Shown here one piece after another: positions 19,077 to 27,208 of a stretch of 64,000 bases of DNA (positions within the stretch are counted from its first letter, which is position 1; each line of letters begins with the position of its first letter). Under the pieces are notes generated by a model that worked only from the letters and a program-made list of their open reading frames with translations, had not been told where the DNA came from and did no database searches. The translations under genes and the position numbers were made by a program. Origin of the DNA: an uncultured Gammaproteobacteria bacterium (lineage in GTDB: Bacteria > Pseudomonadota > Gammaproteobacteria > Eutrophobiales > Eutrophobiaceae); the NCBI GenBank assembly GCA_951812995.1, contig CATOTD010000002.1, positions 317,468-381,467 on the forward strand, in the 5' to 3' direction.

Positions 19077-20006
19077 ATGAAAGACAATACCATATCCACA
19101 TTTGAGTTATTTCGCCAGTTTCCGGATGCTGAAGCCGCTAGATTGTATTTTGAGGGACAACGCTGGGGAGATTACATATCCTGTCCTCATTGTGGGGAAT
19201 TTAAGCGTATTACCCCGCGCAAAGGAAAGCGGACAGGATATTACTTATGCCGGGACTGTAAGAGTGAGTTTACGGTGAGAACCGGCACTATCTTTGAACG
19301 TTCTCATGTTCCACTACATAAATGGCTATATGCGATTTACTTAACTGTCACCTCGCGCAAGGGCATATCCAGCTTGCAGTTATCTAAACAAATCGGAGTA
19401 ACTCAAAAGACCGCCTGGTTTATGCAGGCCCGCATTCGTGAAACCTGTAACGATAATACAGATAATTTACTTTCTGGCATTGTTGAGATTGATGAGACCT
19501 ATATCGGTGGGAAGGAACATAACAAACACAAACACAAGAAAGCCCGCGCAGGCCGTGGCGTAGCTGGCAAGCAGGTAGTGGTCGGAATGCGTGAGCGCGG
19601 TGGCCGCACAAGGGCTAAGCCTATCCCATCAACTGATATACCGACCCTGCACAAAGAGATTGGCTGTTCAGTGGAATATGGTGCCACCATTTACACAGAT
19701 GAACACAGGTCATATCAGCATTTACAGTCTGCTTATCAGCATGGTACGGTAACCCATAGTGCGGGAGAATATGTGGGTTCAAACAACATTCATACCAATA
19801 GCATTGAAAGTGTCTGGGCTTTACTCAAACGCGGTCTGTATGGGGTATGGCATCATGCCAGCACTAAACACTTACATCGCTATGTGAACGAAGTGACTTT
19901 TAGACTGAATAACGGACCATGTAAGTTACCAACCAATCAACGTATAGAATCACTTATAAGCAACGCGATAGGTAAACGGATTACCTATCGCGAGGTGCTA
20001 GCATGA
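19077..20006 (+). CDS. IS1595-family transposase, copy 1
   Basis: 309 residues. An N-terminal zinc ribbon (C36/C39 in CPHCGE and C58/C61 in CRDC) precedes a helix-turn-helix region (GISSLQLSKQIGVTQKTAW). The ISXO2-like DDE-type catalytic domain follows, with VEIDETYIGGKE, TIYTDEHRSYQHL and NNIHTNSIESVWALLKRGL. All cysteines and acidic positions are intact, so this copy is probably active. It differs from copy 2 by a few bases; in copy 2, C39 is Tyr. Confidence 0.95.
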   Translation: MKDNTISTFELFRQFPDAEAARLYFEGQRWGDYISCPHCGEFKRITPRKGKRTGYYLCRDCKSEFTVRTGTIFERSHVPLHKWLYAIYLTVTSRKGISSLQLSKQIGVTQKTAWFMQARIRETCNDNTDNLLSGIVEIDETYIGGKEHNKHKHKKARAGRGVAGKQVVVGMRERGGRTRAKPIPSTDIPTLHKEIGCSVEYGATIYTDEHRSYQHLQSAYQHGTVTHSAGEYVGSNNIHTNSIESVWALLKRGLYGVWHHASTKHLHRYVNEVTFRLNNGPCKLPTNQRIESLISNAIGKRITYREVLA

Positions 20007-20046
20007 GCAAAGCAATGGAAATAGAATGCGGATATACAGGACGATA

Positions 20047-20391
20047 ATGAGAGCAGGTTACATCAAAGACTATATAAGTGGTGAAGAAGTAAAAGCTACG
20101 CCAGAAGAAGTAGAAGCAGTACAAGTCTTTTCCGAAACACTTGTCGAAGATTACGGATACCCCAAAGAACAATTACAAACACGACCACAGTGGCGTGTAA
20201 AAGTAAGGCCATCTGATACCAAAAAAGAGTATCCGCTTGATATTGCAGTATTCAACAAAGATAAAAAACCGATAAAAACCTTTTTATTGTCGTTGCGTGC
20301 AAACGAAAGACAAGAAAAGATGGTTTAACCCAAAATGGAGTGCAATTGAAAAATTGCATAAGGTAACAGGTGAGCATGGTGAGCTTGTTAC
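20047..20391 (+). pseudogene. IS1595 passenger: HsdR N-terminal-like nuclease domain fragment, frameshifted
   Basis: The frame from about 20047 gives GYIKDYISGEEVKATPEEVEAVQVFSETLVEDYGYPKEQLQTRP and KKEYPLDIAVFNKDKK, matching the HSDR_N domain of type I restriction and N6-methylase proteins. One base appears lost in an A6 run near 20260. In the other frame DKNLFIVVACKRKTRKDGLTQ continues to a stop near 20391. In the family this segment reads ECK; here the catalytic Glu is Ala. The second IS copy has the same lesions. It is too short to act as a restriction subunit. Confidence 0.75.
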
Positions 20392-20424
20392 TTGAAAAAA
20401 CTAACAAATCATTGTGTTTGTATT

Positions 20425-20454
20425 TTGTAGTGAAGTTGGAGTTAAATATATAAT
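20425..20454 (+). promoter_or_regulatory. Outward-facing promoter-like boxes at the IS1595 right end
   Basis: TTGTAG (20425-20430), 18 bases, then TATAAT (20449-20454) point out of the element into the 3' half of the split methyltransferase. The same arrangement in the second copy points at pgi. Confidence 0.4.
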
Positions 20455-20743
20455 TCCCAAATTTTATTTTACAAAAAACGATTTCATGTTTGTTGATCCA
20501 CCTTATAATTGTTCTTTTTCCAAGTATGACGATGATGATTTTGGAATAGACGATCAAAAAAGACTAGCTAATTTTTTTGATGAATTTTAAAGGAAATTTC
20601 ATGTTAGTGATTCAATATACTGACCTGATAAAACAATTATATGATAATAAAATCTTACATACTCATGTTTATCCAAAAACATATAAGTTCAATATTTAAA
20701 GGGAGGTTCAAACGCGATGTGAACCATGCGTTGATTACTAATT

Positions 20744-21495
20744 ATGCCACGAATATCTGAATCTGAACTGATATTGCCTGTACTCCATTTATTGTCAATG
20801 GAGAAAGTAATTACAACGTCTACATTAATCAAATCGCTAAGAGAGTTGTTACAGCCTTCTGGCGAAGACTTAAAACTTCTACATGGAAGAACAGATGATA
20901 AGTTTTCTCAAAAAGTTAGAAACTTAAAGACACATGACACACTAACAAAAGACGGATTAGTAACTGAGGTTTCGGGATATGGGCAGGCCGCTTTTATTAT
21001 TACTCCAAAAGGTATGAAGCTCTATGAATCAAAAAAAGATAATTTAAAATCGCTTTTTTATTCCCTCTCAAACAAACTAGTTCTATTTTTGGAAATATGA
21101 TAGACAATGATGATGAAGTAATAGTTTTAACAGAAAACGTCACTATTTTTGAGGGCGAAACTAGAAAAAGAGCTGTAAATATTAGAAAACGGTCTGACAA
21201 GCTGATAAAATTTGCGATTAGACGCTACACAGAAAATGGAATTATAGCGTGTCGTGCTTTTGAGTTTGACAAATTTTATAAGGATATTGACAAAAGCTAT
21301 ATAGAAATGCACCATATTCGTCCCATCTGTCAATATAAAAATGTGCAACAAGAACAGTTTTTGGAAGAAGCGCTAAAAAACATAGTGTCATTGTGCGCAA
21401 ATTGTCATCAAGTTGTCCATCTGCATAATCCTTGCCTTGATGTTAAAAAAGTTGAAAATGCCATCCAATTTAGCTTTCAGAAATCAGCTATATAA
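20744..21495 (+). pseudogene. HNH restriction endonuclease-like gene split into two frames
   Basis: The first frame (20744-21100) has a winged-helix-like start (SELILPVLHLL, TSTLIKSLRELLQPSGEDL, DDKFSQKVRNLKTHDTL). The second (21097-21495) has an HNH nuclease core (YIEMHHIRPICQY, then LKNIVSLCANCHQVVHLH). In related restriction enzymes both parts sit in one polypeptide. Here the frames join if a T6 run near 21054-21059 had one more T, giving continuous reading through FLFPLKQTSSIFGN into MIDNDDE. The alternative is two coupled proteins, because the stop and next ATG overlap (ATGA). It follows the interrupted adenine methyltransferase and is likely the restriction partner. HNH metal- and zinc-binding residues are retained. 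Confidence 0.75.
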
Positions 21496-21758
21496 TTCTT
21501 TATACACTATATTTTGTACATGATTCCCCAACAAATACTCAAGTTTATTTTTATTGTGCAAGCCCAAACTATGCGAAATTTGTCAAAATAGCAGTTAAGG
21601 GATTCACAGAACTTAAAACTAATGGCATGATACGCGACTTTTTAATCATCAAGAAATATAATTATAGTGGCTGAATTAAATCAATCTAATTATTTTGGAG
21701 GACGTTTTTTTAATGAATAACATTGAAACTAGTTCTATTTTAAGCGTAAGGAGAAGTT
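21496..21758. other. AT-rich intergenic stretch, no gene seen
   Basis: No coding, RNA or repeat feature was recognised. GGAGG at about 21701 precedes a short frame (ATGAATAACATTG at 21713) without similarity. AAGGAGA at about 21749-21755 is the ribosome-binding site of the next gene. Confidence 0.4.
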
Positions 21759-22130
21759 ATGGGTAAACCAACAGAGGTAAGTGCTAAACGTAGAGACTGT
21801 GAACATGCAGTAACAATCGAATATGACTTTAGTGATACTCTTGAGGAGGCGCGTGAATTGTTTGGTAGTGATGTAGTACATTCAAAGTTCAAACAGGCTG
21901 CCATCATTGACCTTCAAAGTACCCTTAGGCGTAATATGATAACTGAGGACAAGGACGGAGTTATTTATCCTGTCTCTTCAGAGGATATTGTGCATATCGA
22001 AGCTGTTGCTAACTGGAAACCGGGCTTAGCTCGTGTTACTAAAACGCCTAAAGAAAAAGCAATGGAAGCTCTTAAAGGTATATCTCCAGAAGAGATTAAA
22101 CAGATGCTTAAGGAGCTAACAGATGCTTAA
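21759..22130 (+). CDS. Unrecognised 123-residue protein, likely mobile-element cargo
   Basis: I do not recognise the family. The product is acidic, soluble and without signal or membrane segment. It shows [33 protein letters not shown] and a C-terminal helical part ([15 protein letters not shown]). A good Shine-Dalgarno sequence precedes the ATG. Codon use and AT content resemble the restriction island upstream rather than aceA downstream, so it was probably acquired with that island. Its last codons lie within the first unit of a 19-base tandem duplication, and its stop at 22128-22130 overlaps the aceA start region. Confidence 0.65.
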   Translation: MGKPTEVSAKRRDCEHAVTIEYDFSDTLEEARELFGSDVVHSKFKQAAIIDLQSTLRRNMITEDKDGVIYPVSSEDIVHIEAVANWKPGLARVTKTPKEKAMEALKGISPEEIKQMLKELTDA

Positions 22131-22137
22131 GGAGCTA
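22100..22137 (+). repeat. Perfect 19-base tandem duplication creating the aceA start region
   Basis: ACAGATGCTTAAGGAGCTA occurs at 22100-22118 and again at 22119-22137. The AAGGAG of the first unit (22110-22115) lies seven bases before the ATG of the second unit (22123-22125), which opens the aceA frame. The duplication thus supplies both the ribosome-binding site and start codon. Confidence 0.85.
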
Positions 22138-23424
22138 AAAGAAGAAGCAGGGATCACGGAACTTGAACAGGATTGGGCGGAAAATCCGCGCTGGAAAAAT
22201 GTTAAGCGCGATTACAGTGCAGTCGATGTTGTAAAACTTCGTGGTTCAGTACAAATTGAACATACGCTTGCTCGGCGTGGTGCAGAGAAACTTTGGAAAT
22301 TGGTCAACGAAGAAGGCTATATCAACTGCTTGGGTGCCGTCACTGGCGGACAAGCAGTGCAACAGGTCAAAGCCGGTATTAAGGCCATTTATTTATCGGG
22401 TTGGCAGGTTGCCGCTGATGGCAATACTTCCGCGACCATGTATCCTGATCAGTCACTCTATGCGGTTGATTCTGTGCCGACTATGGTCAGGCGTATCAAT
22501 AATGCTTTTAAGCGGGCAGATGAAATCCAATGCGTAAAAGGCAATAGTGATATTGATTACTTTGCCCCAATCGTTGCCGATGCAGAAGCCGGTTTTGGTG
22601 GCGTACTGAATGCTTTTGAATTGATGAAGAACATGATTGAAGCAGGGGCGGCTGGTGTCCACTTTGAAGACCAATTAGCCTCTGTCAAAAAATGTGGTCA
22701 CATGGGTGGGAAAGTGTTAGTGCCAACACAGGAAGCAGTGCAGAAATTGACGGCCGCACGCCTGGCTGCTGATACCATGGGCGTGCCGACTATTGTATTA
22801 GCACGCACAGATGCAAATGCCGCTGCGTTATTAACCTCAGATGTGGACCCCCGAGATAAGCATTTTGTGACGGGAGCACGGACGGCTGAAGGTTTTTATG
22901 AAACCCGTGCCGGCATTGATCAGGCCATATCACGTGGTTTGGCGTATGCACCTTATGCAGATTTACTGTGGTGCGAAACCGCTGTACCGGATATGGATGA
23001 AGCCAGAAAATTTGCCGAGGCCATCAAGAAAGAATTTCCGGATCAATTATTGTCTTATAATTGCTCGCCTTCTTTTAACTGGAAGAAAAATCTGGATGAC
23101 GCAGACATTGCAAAATTCCAGAAAGAACTCGGTGCCATGGGTTATAAGTATCAGTTCATTACTTTAGCGGGCATTCATAATATGTGGTACAACATGTACG
23201 ATTTAACCTACGACTATGTGCGTCGCGGCATGACTGCTTACGTTGAAAAAGTGCAAGAACCCGAATTTGCCGCCGCAGATCGTGGTTATACCTTTGCGAG
23301 TCATCAACAGGAAGTGGGTGCGGGTTATTTTGATAATGTTACGACCGTCATTCAAGGCGGTCAATCTTCTGTCACTGCATTGACGGGCTCTACCGAAGAA
23401 GAACAATTCGACAAAGCAAAATAA
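22123..23424 (+). CDS. aceA: Isocitrate lyase with a replaced N-terminus
   Basis: 433 residues. From [14 protein letters not shown] onward it follows AceA, with GWQVAADGN, the catalytic [13 protein letters not shown] loop and [16 protein letters not shown]. It splits isocitrate into glyoxylate and succinate, the first step of the glyoxylate shunt. The first ten residues ([10 protein letters not shown]) come from the 19-base duplication and its upstream neighbour rather than from a usual AceA start. The native 5' end and promoter were therefore lost or displaced, and expression probably depends on the upstream genes. No malate synthase lies in this window. Confidence 0.95.
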   Translation: MLKELKEEAGITELEQDWAENPRWKNVKRDYSAVDVVKLRGSVQIEHTLARRGAEKLWKLVNEEGYINCLGAVTGGQAVQQVKAGIKAIYLSGWQVAADGNTSATMYPDQSLYAVDSVPTMVRRINNAFKRADEIQCVKGNSDIDYFAPIVADAEAGFGGVLNAFELMKNMIEAGAAGVHFEDQLASVKKCGHMGGKVLVPTQEAVQKLTAARLAADTMGVPTIVLARTDANAAALLTSDVDPRDKHFVTGARTAEGFYETRAGIDQAISRGLAYAPYADLLWCETAVPDMDEARKFAEAIKKEFPDQLLSYNCSPSFNWKKNLDDADIAKFQKELGAMGYKYQFITLAGIHNMWYNMYDLTYDYVRRGMTAYVEKVQEPEFAAADRGYTFASHQQEVGAGYFDNVTTVIQGGQSSVTALTGSTEEEQFDKAK

Positions 23425-23442
23425 TATCCCAAAATAATACTC

Positions 23443-23482
23443 AAGGCTGTCTTCTATAACGTCTGTTATATGGGGCAGTCTT
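23443..23482. terminator. Bidirectional stem-loop terminator between aceA and yqhA-like gene
   Basis: An 18-base stem with one mismatch and several G-T pairs (left arm from AAGGCTGTCTTC, right arm ending GGGGCAGTCTT) closes a four-base loop. It sits between convergent genes, with an AT-rich run 10-15 bases after it on the plus strand. It could stop transcription from both sides. Confidence 0.6.
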
Positions 23483-23515
23483 GCTATCGAATTTTTCTTG
23501 GGAGTTTTCTGTTAG

Positions 23516-24019
23516 TCACCGCTCTCTATGGTTAGCAAAAGCAATTTTATCGAGTATTGCCAAGAGTAGAGCAGACACAACAAAGGTCATGTGGATGATG
23601 ACATACCATTGTAGCTTATCGTTAGCAATTTGATCGGTTTCCATGAAAATCTGAAGCAAATGAATTGAGGATATCGCCACTATGGATGCGGCTACCTTTA
23701 ACTTTAAGGTTCCGGCATCGAGTTTTCCTAACCAATCAAGTTTTTCATCGCCTTCATCCAAATCAATCTTTGATACGAAGCTTTCATAGCTACTGAACAT
23801 AACCATGACGATGAGGCTACCTACCAACGTCATATCAATCATCGATAGAATCGACAACACCAAATCAGACTCACTCATTGATACAACGATGCTGAATGTG
23901 TGGATCAATTCCTGAAAAAATTTAATTGCTAATAATACTAATGATAGTGACAGGCCAAGATAGATCGGGGCTAATAACCAACGGCTGGCGTACAGCATTT
24001 TTTCGATTATTTTTTCCAT
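23516..24019 (-). CDS. UPF0114 (YqhA-like) inner-membrane protein
   Basis: 167 residues with four predicted membrane helices. It starts with the family-typical [19 protein letters not shown] and later shows [24 protein letters not shown] and [16 protein letters not shown], which identify the UPF0114/TIGR00645 family. The family's biochemical role is not established. It is the last gene of a minus-strand run and starts three bases after the dapE stop, so it is probably cotranscribed. Confidence 0.88.
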   Translation of the reverse strand: MEKIIEKMLYASRWLLAPIYLGLSLSLVLLAIKFFQELIHTFSIVVSMSESDLVLSILSMIDMTLVGSLIVMVMFSSYESFVSKIDLDEGDEKLDWLGKLDAGTLKLKVAASIVAISSIHLLQIFMETDQIANDKLQWYVIIHMTFVVSALLLAILDKIAFANHRER

Positions 24020-24022
24020 TTT

Positions 24023-25159
24023 TTATTCAATCAGCAGTTGTTCGAGTATATTTTGAAAAATTTTTGTAAGTGTCTCCAGGTCATCAACCTTAACGCATTC
24101 ATTAATCTTGTGTATCGTTTTGTTAATTAAACCGAGTTCAATAACTTCAGCACCGGTTGGGGCAATAAAACGACCATCTGATGTACCACCACCCGTGGAA
24201 AGGATTGCGTCTATGCCGCATAATTTTTGTATGACGCTATAGCTTGTGTCAATAAGTTTGCCTTGCGCTGTGAGGAAAGGGAGTCCCGATAATTTCCATT
24301 CGAGACCATAATCAAGGTTATGTTTATTTAGGAGTTCAACAACCTTGTCTTGTAATTCTGTCTGGCTTGTTGCAGGCGAATAGCGAAAATTAAATAACAA
24401 TTTCATGCTACCCGGTATGATATTGTCCGCACCAGTGCCAGCGTTTAAGTTGGATATTTGAAATGTTGTTGGTGGAAACGAGGCATCTCCCTGATCCCAT
24501 TCAGTTGCTGTAATGTCAGCTAGAAAATGACTTGCTTTATGTATGGGGTTGTCAGCCATATTCGGGTAGGCAACATGGCCTTGTATGCCCTTGATAGTGA
24601 GTGTTCCAGTTAAAGAGCCACGCCGACCGATACGTACGACATCTGCCAGTTGTTTATCGCTGGAAGGCTCACCCACAATACACCAATTGATTTTTATATT
24701 GTTATTCTTCAAGTATTCGATGACCTTGCGCGTACCGTTGATTGCCGGGCCTTCTTCATCACTGGTAAGCAGGAGCGCAATTGTGCCGCCATGGTCTGGA
24801 TTGTCTTGTACAAATCGCTCTGCCGCAATCACCATGGCTGCAATACCGCCTTTCATATCCGCCGCACCGCGGCCGTATAGATAGCCATCAATGATTGCTG
24901 CACCGAAAGGATCCGTCATCCATTCATCCACAGGCCCGGTTGGCACAACATCAGTATGTCCAGCGAAGGCGAACACGGGTCCGGCATCACCATCGCCATG
25001 CGTAAGCCATAGATTGTCAACCGCATCAAAACGCAGGTGGGTCGCTTTGAATCCCCGTTTTTTCAATCGTGTAGCAATCAACTCCTGACAGCCCGCATCA
25101 TTAGGCGTAATGGATGGTTTAGTAATTAATGCTGCTGTCAGGTCAAGTGTCTCGGACAT
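24023..25159 (-). CDS. dapE: Succinyl-diaminopimelate desuccinylase
   Basis: 378 residues, M20 metallopeptidase fold. Metal-site motifs GHTDVVPTG and GRGAADMKGGIAA, then SDEEGPAINGT (general-base Glu and metal Glu) and GGTSDGRFI (late His/Asp region), are all present. It hydrolyses N-succinyl-LL-diaminopimelate for lysine and peptidoglycan synthesis, feeding the same cell-wall chemistry as mpl elsewhere in the window. It lies between dam and the yqhA-like gene with gaps of seven and three bases. Confidence 0.96.
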   Translation of the reverse strand: MSETLDLTAALITKPSITPNDAGCQELIATRLKKRGFKATHLRFDAVDNLWLTHGDGDAGPVFAFAGHTDVVPTGPVDEWMTDPFGAAIIDGYLYGRGAADMKGGIAAMVIAAERFVQDNPDHGGTIALLLTSDEEGPAINGTRKVIEYLKNNNIKINWCIVGEPSSDKQLADVVRIGRRGSLTGTLTIKGIQGHVAYPNMADNPIHKASHFLADITATEWDQGDASFPPTTFQISNLNAGTGADNIIPGSMKLLFNFRYSPATSQTELQDKVVELLNKHNLDYGLEWKLSGLPFLTAQGKLIDTSYSVIQKLCGIDAILSTGGGTSDGRFIAPTGAEVIELGLINKTIHKINECVKVDDLETLTKIFQNILEQLLIE

Positions 25160-25166
25160 GGTCTCT

Positions 25167-25982
25167 TTATTGGAATACAGCTAATAGTTCTTCTACTTTG
25201 CCTCGATTACCAGCATTACAGCTGATCGTTCTTCTTACCATAAATCGTTCGGTAACGGCACCTGCATTCTTATAAAGCGCATGGGTGTTGTCCGTATTGT
25301 GATTAGAAATAATGACCGGGATTCCGCGCCTGGCAAGTTTTTCGGCCCATTTGACTAATTCGATTTGTTCTTTCCAGGCAAAGCCGCCAGAGAAGTAGTC
25401 GGTAAAACAAGCTGTCTTTGATAACGGCACATAAGGCGGATCGCAATAAACGACATCACCTGGTTTTGCCTGCTGCATGGTGTCGGCAAAATTGGCATGA
25501 ATAAATCTGGCCGACCGTGATATTTTATGAAACGCGGTTAATTCTTTTGTTGGAAAGTAGGGTTTTTTATAGCGGCCGAATGGTGTATTGAACTTGTGTT
25601 TTGAATTATAACGGCATAGTCCGTTATAACAGTGCCGGTTCAAATATAAAAAAAGTGCCGACTTGTAGTATGCATCGGACGTTGTATTGAATTGCGCTCT
25701 AAGATCATAATAACGTTCTTCACAATTATTTGTCGGTGTAAAGAATGACTGGCAGTATTGCATAAAATCAGACTCGTTATGCTGTACATGGCGATAAAGA
25801 TTGATTAAGTCAGGATTGGTATCGGCCAGTAAATGTTGTTTGAAACCCGCGTTTAGAAATACGGCCCCCGATCCGACAAATGGTTCTACCAGACGGCTAC
25901 CTGTGTCGAGACAATTGCGTATTCGATCGAGTAACTTGAACTTCCCCCCAGGCCATTTTAGGAACGGCTTTATAAATGACAT
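25167..25982 (-). CDS. dam: DNA adenine methylase (Dam family, GATC)
   Basis: 271 residues from the chosen ATG at 25982 (MSFIKPFLKWPGGK); an in-frame extension to 26015 exists but lies in bolA. It has the AdoMet-binding FLKWPGGK and LVEPFVGSGAVFLN and the catalytic DPPY in VVYCDPPYVPLS. The overall pattern is of Dam, which methylates the adenine N6 of GATC, rather than of a restriction-linked enzyme. No nuclease gene is adjacent. The start codon overlaps the bolA stop region (25984) closely, so the two are coupled. It is intact, unlike the methyltransferase at 18377. Confidence 0.9.
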   Translation of the reverse strand: MSFIKPFLKWPGGKFKLLDRIRNCLDTGSRLVEPFVGSGAVFLNAGFKQHLLADTNPDLINLYRHVQHNESDFMQYCQSFFTPTNNCEERYYDLRAQFNTTSDAYYKSALFLYLNRHCYNGLCRYNSKHKFNTPFGRYKKPYFPTKELTAFHKISRSARFIHANFADTMQQAKPGDVVYCDPPYVPLSKTACFTDYFSGGFAWKEQIELVKWAEKLARRGIPVIISNHNTDNTHALYKNAGAVTERFMVRRTISCNAGNRGKVEELLAVFQ

Positions 25983-25983
25983 G

Positions 25984-26271
25984 TTAATTGATCTCGTCAG
26001 TTGCGATAGCTTCAATACTCAGCGCATGAATTTCTGCTGGCATTAAACTATCGACAGTAGCGTAGACCATACGATGACGCGCTAATGGTAGTTGGTTGTT
26101 AAACTTATCTGCTACGATCCTTATCTTAAAATGTCCAGCGCCACCATGACCGCTATGCCCAATATGCAGGTGTGATTCGTCAATGATATCAAGCTCAGTG
26201 GGTGCGAGTGACGATTCGATACACGCCCGGATCAGGGTTATACGATCCGTTTCAGACACGGGGAAACACAT
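25984..26271 (-). CDS. bolA: BolA-family protein
   Basis: 95 residues. The family signature runs through RACIESSLAPTELDIIDESHLHIGH (with the conserved His), HFKIRIVADKFNNQLPLARHRMVY and IHALSIEA. BolA proteins bind [2Fe-2S] clusters with monothiol glutaredoxins and influence morphology and stress responses. It overlaps the 3' end of the YciI-like gene by 20 bases and abuts dam. The yciB-yciI-bolA order is common in gammaproteobacteria. Confidence 0.92.
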   Translation of the reverse strand: MCFPVSETDRITLIRACIESSLAPTELDIIDESHLHIGHSGHGGAGHFKIRIVADKFNNQLPLARHRMVYATVDSLMPAEIHALSIEAIATDEIN

Positions 26272-26563
26272 GCTTGAAGGGTTTAACGGTTACCTTTGCA
26301 TACGCGCCCGCCGCAATACCGGGACCTGCCTCAGCCAAGATCTGTGTCGCTACGGAGTCAAACTCTGTGGTAGTCAAACGCCCGTTGCCTCCCGCCCGTT
26401 TAGCGTTTTCATTATTGATGTTGGGGTAGTGGCCTGCAAGCAACAGACGGTCTGCATCTTGTAATGTTTGTAACCTGTGCATGTATTCGGTTCTGGCACC
26501 CATTTTTTTGGCAAGACTGTTTTTAATAACATCGGGATCAGGGTCAATTATTGCGTCGGACAT
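26252..26563 (-). CDS. yciI: YciI-like protein with altered N-terminus
   Basis: 103 residues. The YCII-domain pattern is clear from SLAKKMGARTEYMHRLQTLQDADRLLLAGHYP to GIAAGAYAKVTVKPFKHVF. In relatives the protein starts with a short hydrophobic strand (like MLYVIYAQD); here the start is a polar MSDAIIDPDPDV, so the first strand is altered or missing. The biochemical role of YciI is not well defined; related proteins can be dehalogenase- or lyase-like. Its position between yciB and bolA supports the call. It could be destabilised by the changed N-terminus. Confidence 0.8.
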   Translation of the reverse strand: MSDAIIDPDPDVIKNSLAKKMGARTEYMHRLQTLQDADRLLLAGHYPNINNENAKRAGGNGRLTTTEFDSVATQILAEAGPGIAAGAYAKVTVKPFKHVFPRV

Positions 26564-26568
26564 GGTTG

Positions 26569-27147
26569 TTATTCCTGTGATGTTGCGTCTGCTTCAGACT
26601 CTTTCAGATAAGGATACATATAAAAGCCCATGCCAATTAGAAATATTAAATTCAATCCTGTCATTCCCCATACCTTAAAATTAACCCAGAACTCAGTACT
26701 GAAATTGAAGGCGATATAGAGATTGACAAAACCCGTGAAGATAAAGAATATGCCCCAGCTCAGATTAATATTGCGCCATACTTGATCGGGTAATATAAGT
26801 TTATTTTCTACCAAATTTATCATCCGTTGCAAGAGTGTCTTATCCCCAACGAAGTGACTGCCGATCAAGGCCAGCGCAAAACACCAGTTGACAATCGTGG
26901 GTTTCCATTTGATGAATCGTTCATCATGAAAATAAATAGTCAGCCCCCCGATTATAATAACCACCACAAATGTGATTAAATGCATTTTTTCAAATTTCTT
27001 ATATAATAACCAATATGCAAAGACCTGAATAAATGTTGCCACTATAATCGTATAGGTGGCCAGGTAAATGCCTTGCTCTCTATTCTCGGGGTAATAAAAG
27101 GCAACAAGAAATGCGGCAAGCGGGAAAAAATCAAATAAGAATTTCAT
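26569..27147 (-). CDS. yciB: YciB/IspZ inner-membrane septation protein
   Basis: 192 residues with about five to six membrane helices. The start MKFLFDFFPLAAFLVAFYY, the internal FHDERFIKWKPTIVNW and RNINLSWGIFFIFTGFVNLYIAF are characteristic of YciB (intracellular septation protein A). The family interacts with cell-elongation and division proteins and affects envelope stability. First gene of the yciB-yciI-bolA-dam-dapE-yqhA run; divergent from yciO with about 60 bases between them. Confidence 0.93.
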   Translation of the reverse strand: MKFLFDFFPLAAFLVAFYYPENREQGIYLATYTIIVATFIQVFAYWLLYKKFEKMHLITFVVVIIIGGLTIYFHDERFIKWKPTIVNWCFALALIGSHFVGDKTLLQRMINLVENKLILPDQVWRNINLSWGIFFIFTGFVNLYIAFNFSTEFWVNFKVWGMTGLNLIFLIGMGFYMYPYLKESEADATSQE

Positions 27148-27208
27148 GAATGGTTTCGTAAGTTGGATGTACCTGCAATCATAACCTAATTTTTATCTAG
27201 TGGCATAG

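Larger units (their letters stand above)
19002..20458 (+). mobile_element. IS1595-family element, copy 1 (1457 bp) with passenger gene
   Basis: The terminal inverted repeat starts GGGAATTATATACTTGACT on the left and has the complementary form at the right end (…AATTCCC at 20458). The target duplication AAATTTTA lies at 18994-19001 and 20459-20466, the eight bases expected for IS1595. It encodes the transposase (19077-20006) and a passenger derived from a type I restriction subunit (20047-20391). The copy at 34345-35801 has the same length. Confidence 0.95.
18377..20699 (+). pseudogene. D12-class adenine-N6 DNA methyltransferase split by IS1595
   Basis: The N-terminal part (18377-19001) carries LLKWPGGKTSELK and the AdoMet motif YFEPFFGGGALFF. 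The C-terminal part (20467-20699) carries the catalytic DPPY at 20495-20506, in FMFVDPPYNCSFSKYDDDDFG, and later GNFMLVIQYTDLIKQ. Between them lies an IS1595 copy flanked by the eight-base target duplication AAATTTTA. Removing the IS and one duplication restores one gene of about 285 codons. The DPPY segment is one frame off between two homopolymer runs (A6 near 20473-20478; a T run near 20572-20588), so two small opposite indels also exist. The downstream HNH gene suggests this was the modification half of a type II restriction system. Confidence 0.88.

Noticed and set aside
21713..21758. Short frame after a GGAGG near 21701
   Set aside because: It is only a few codons long and has no similarity; chance is more likely.
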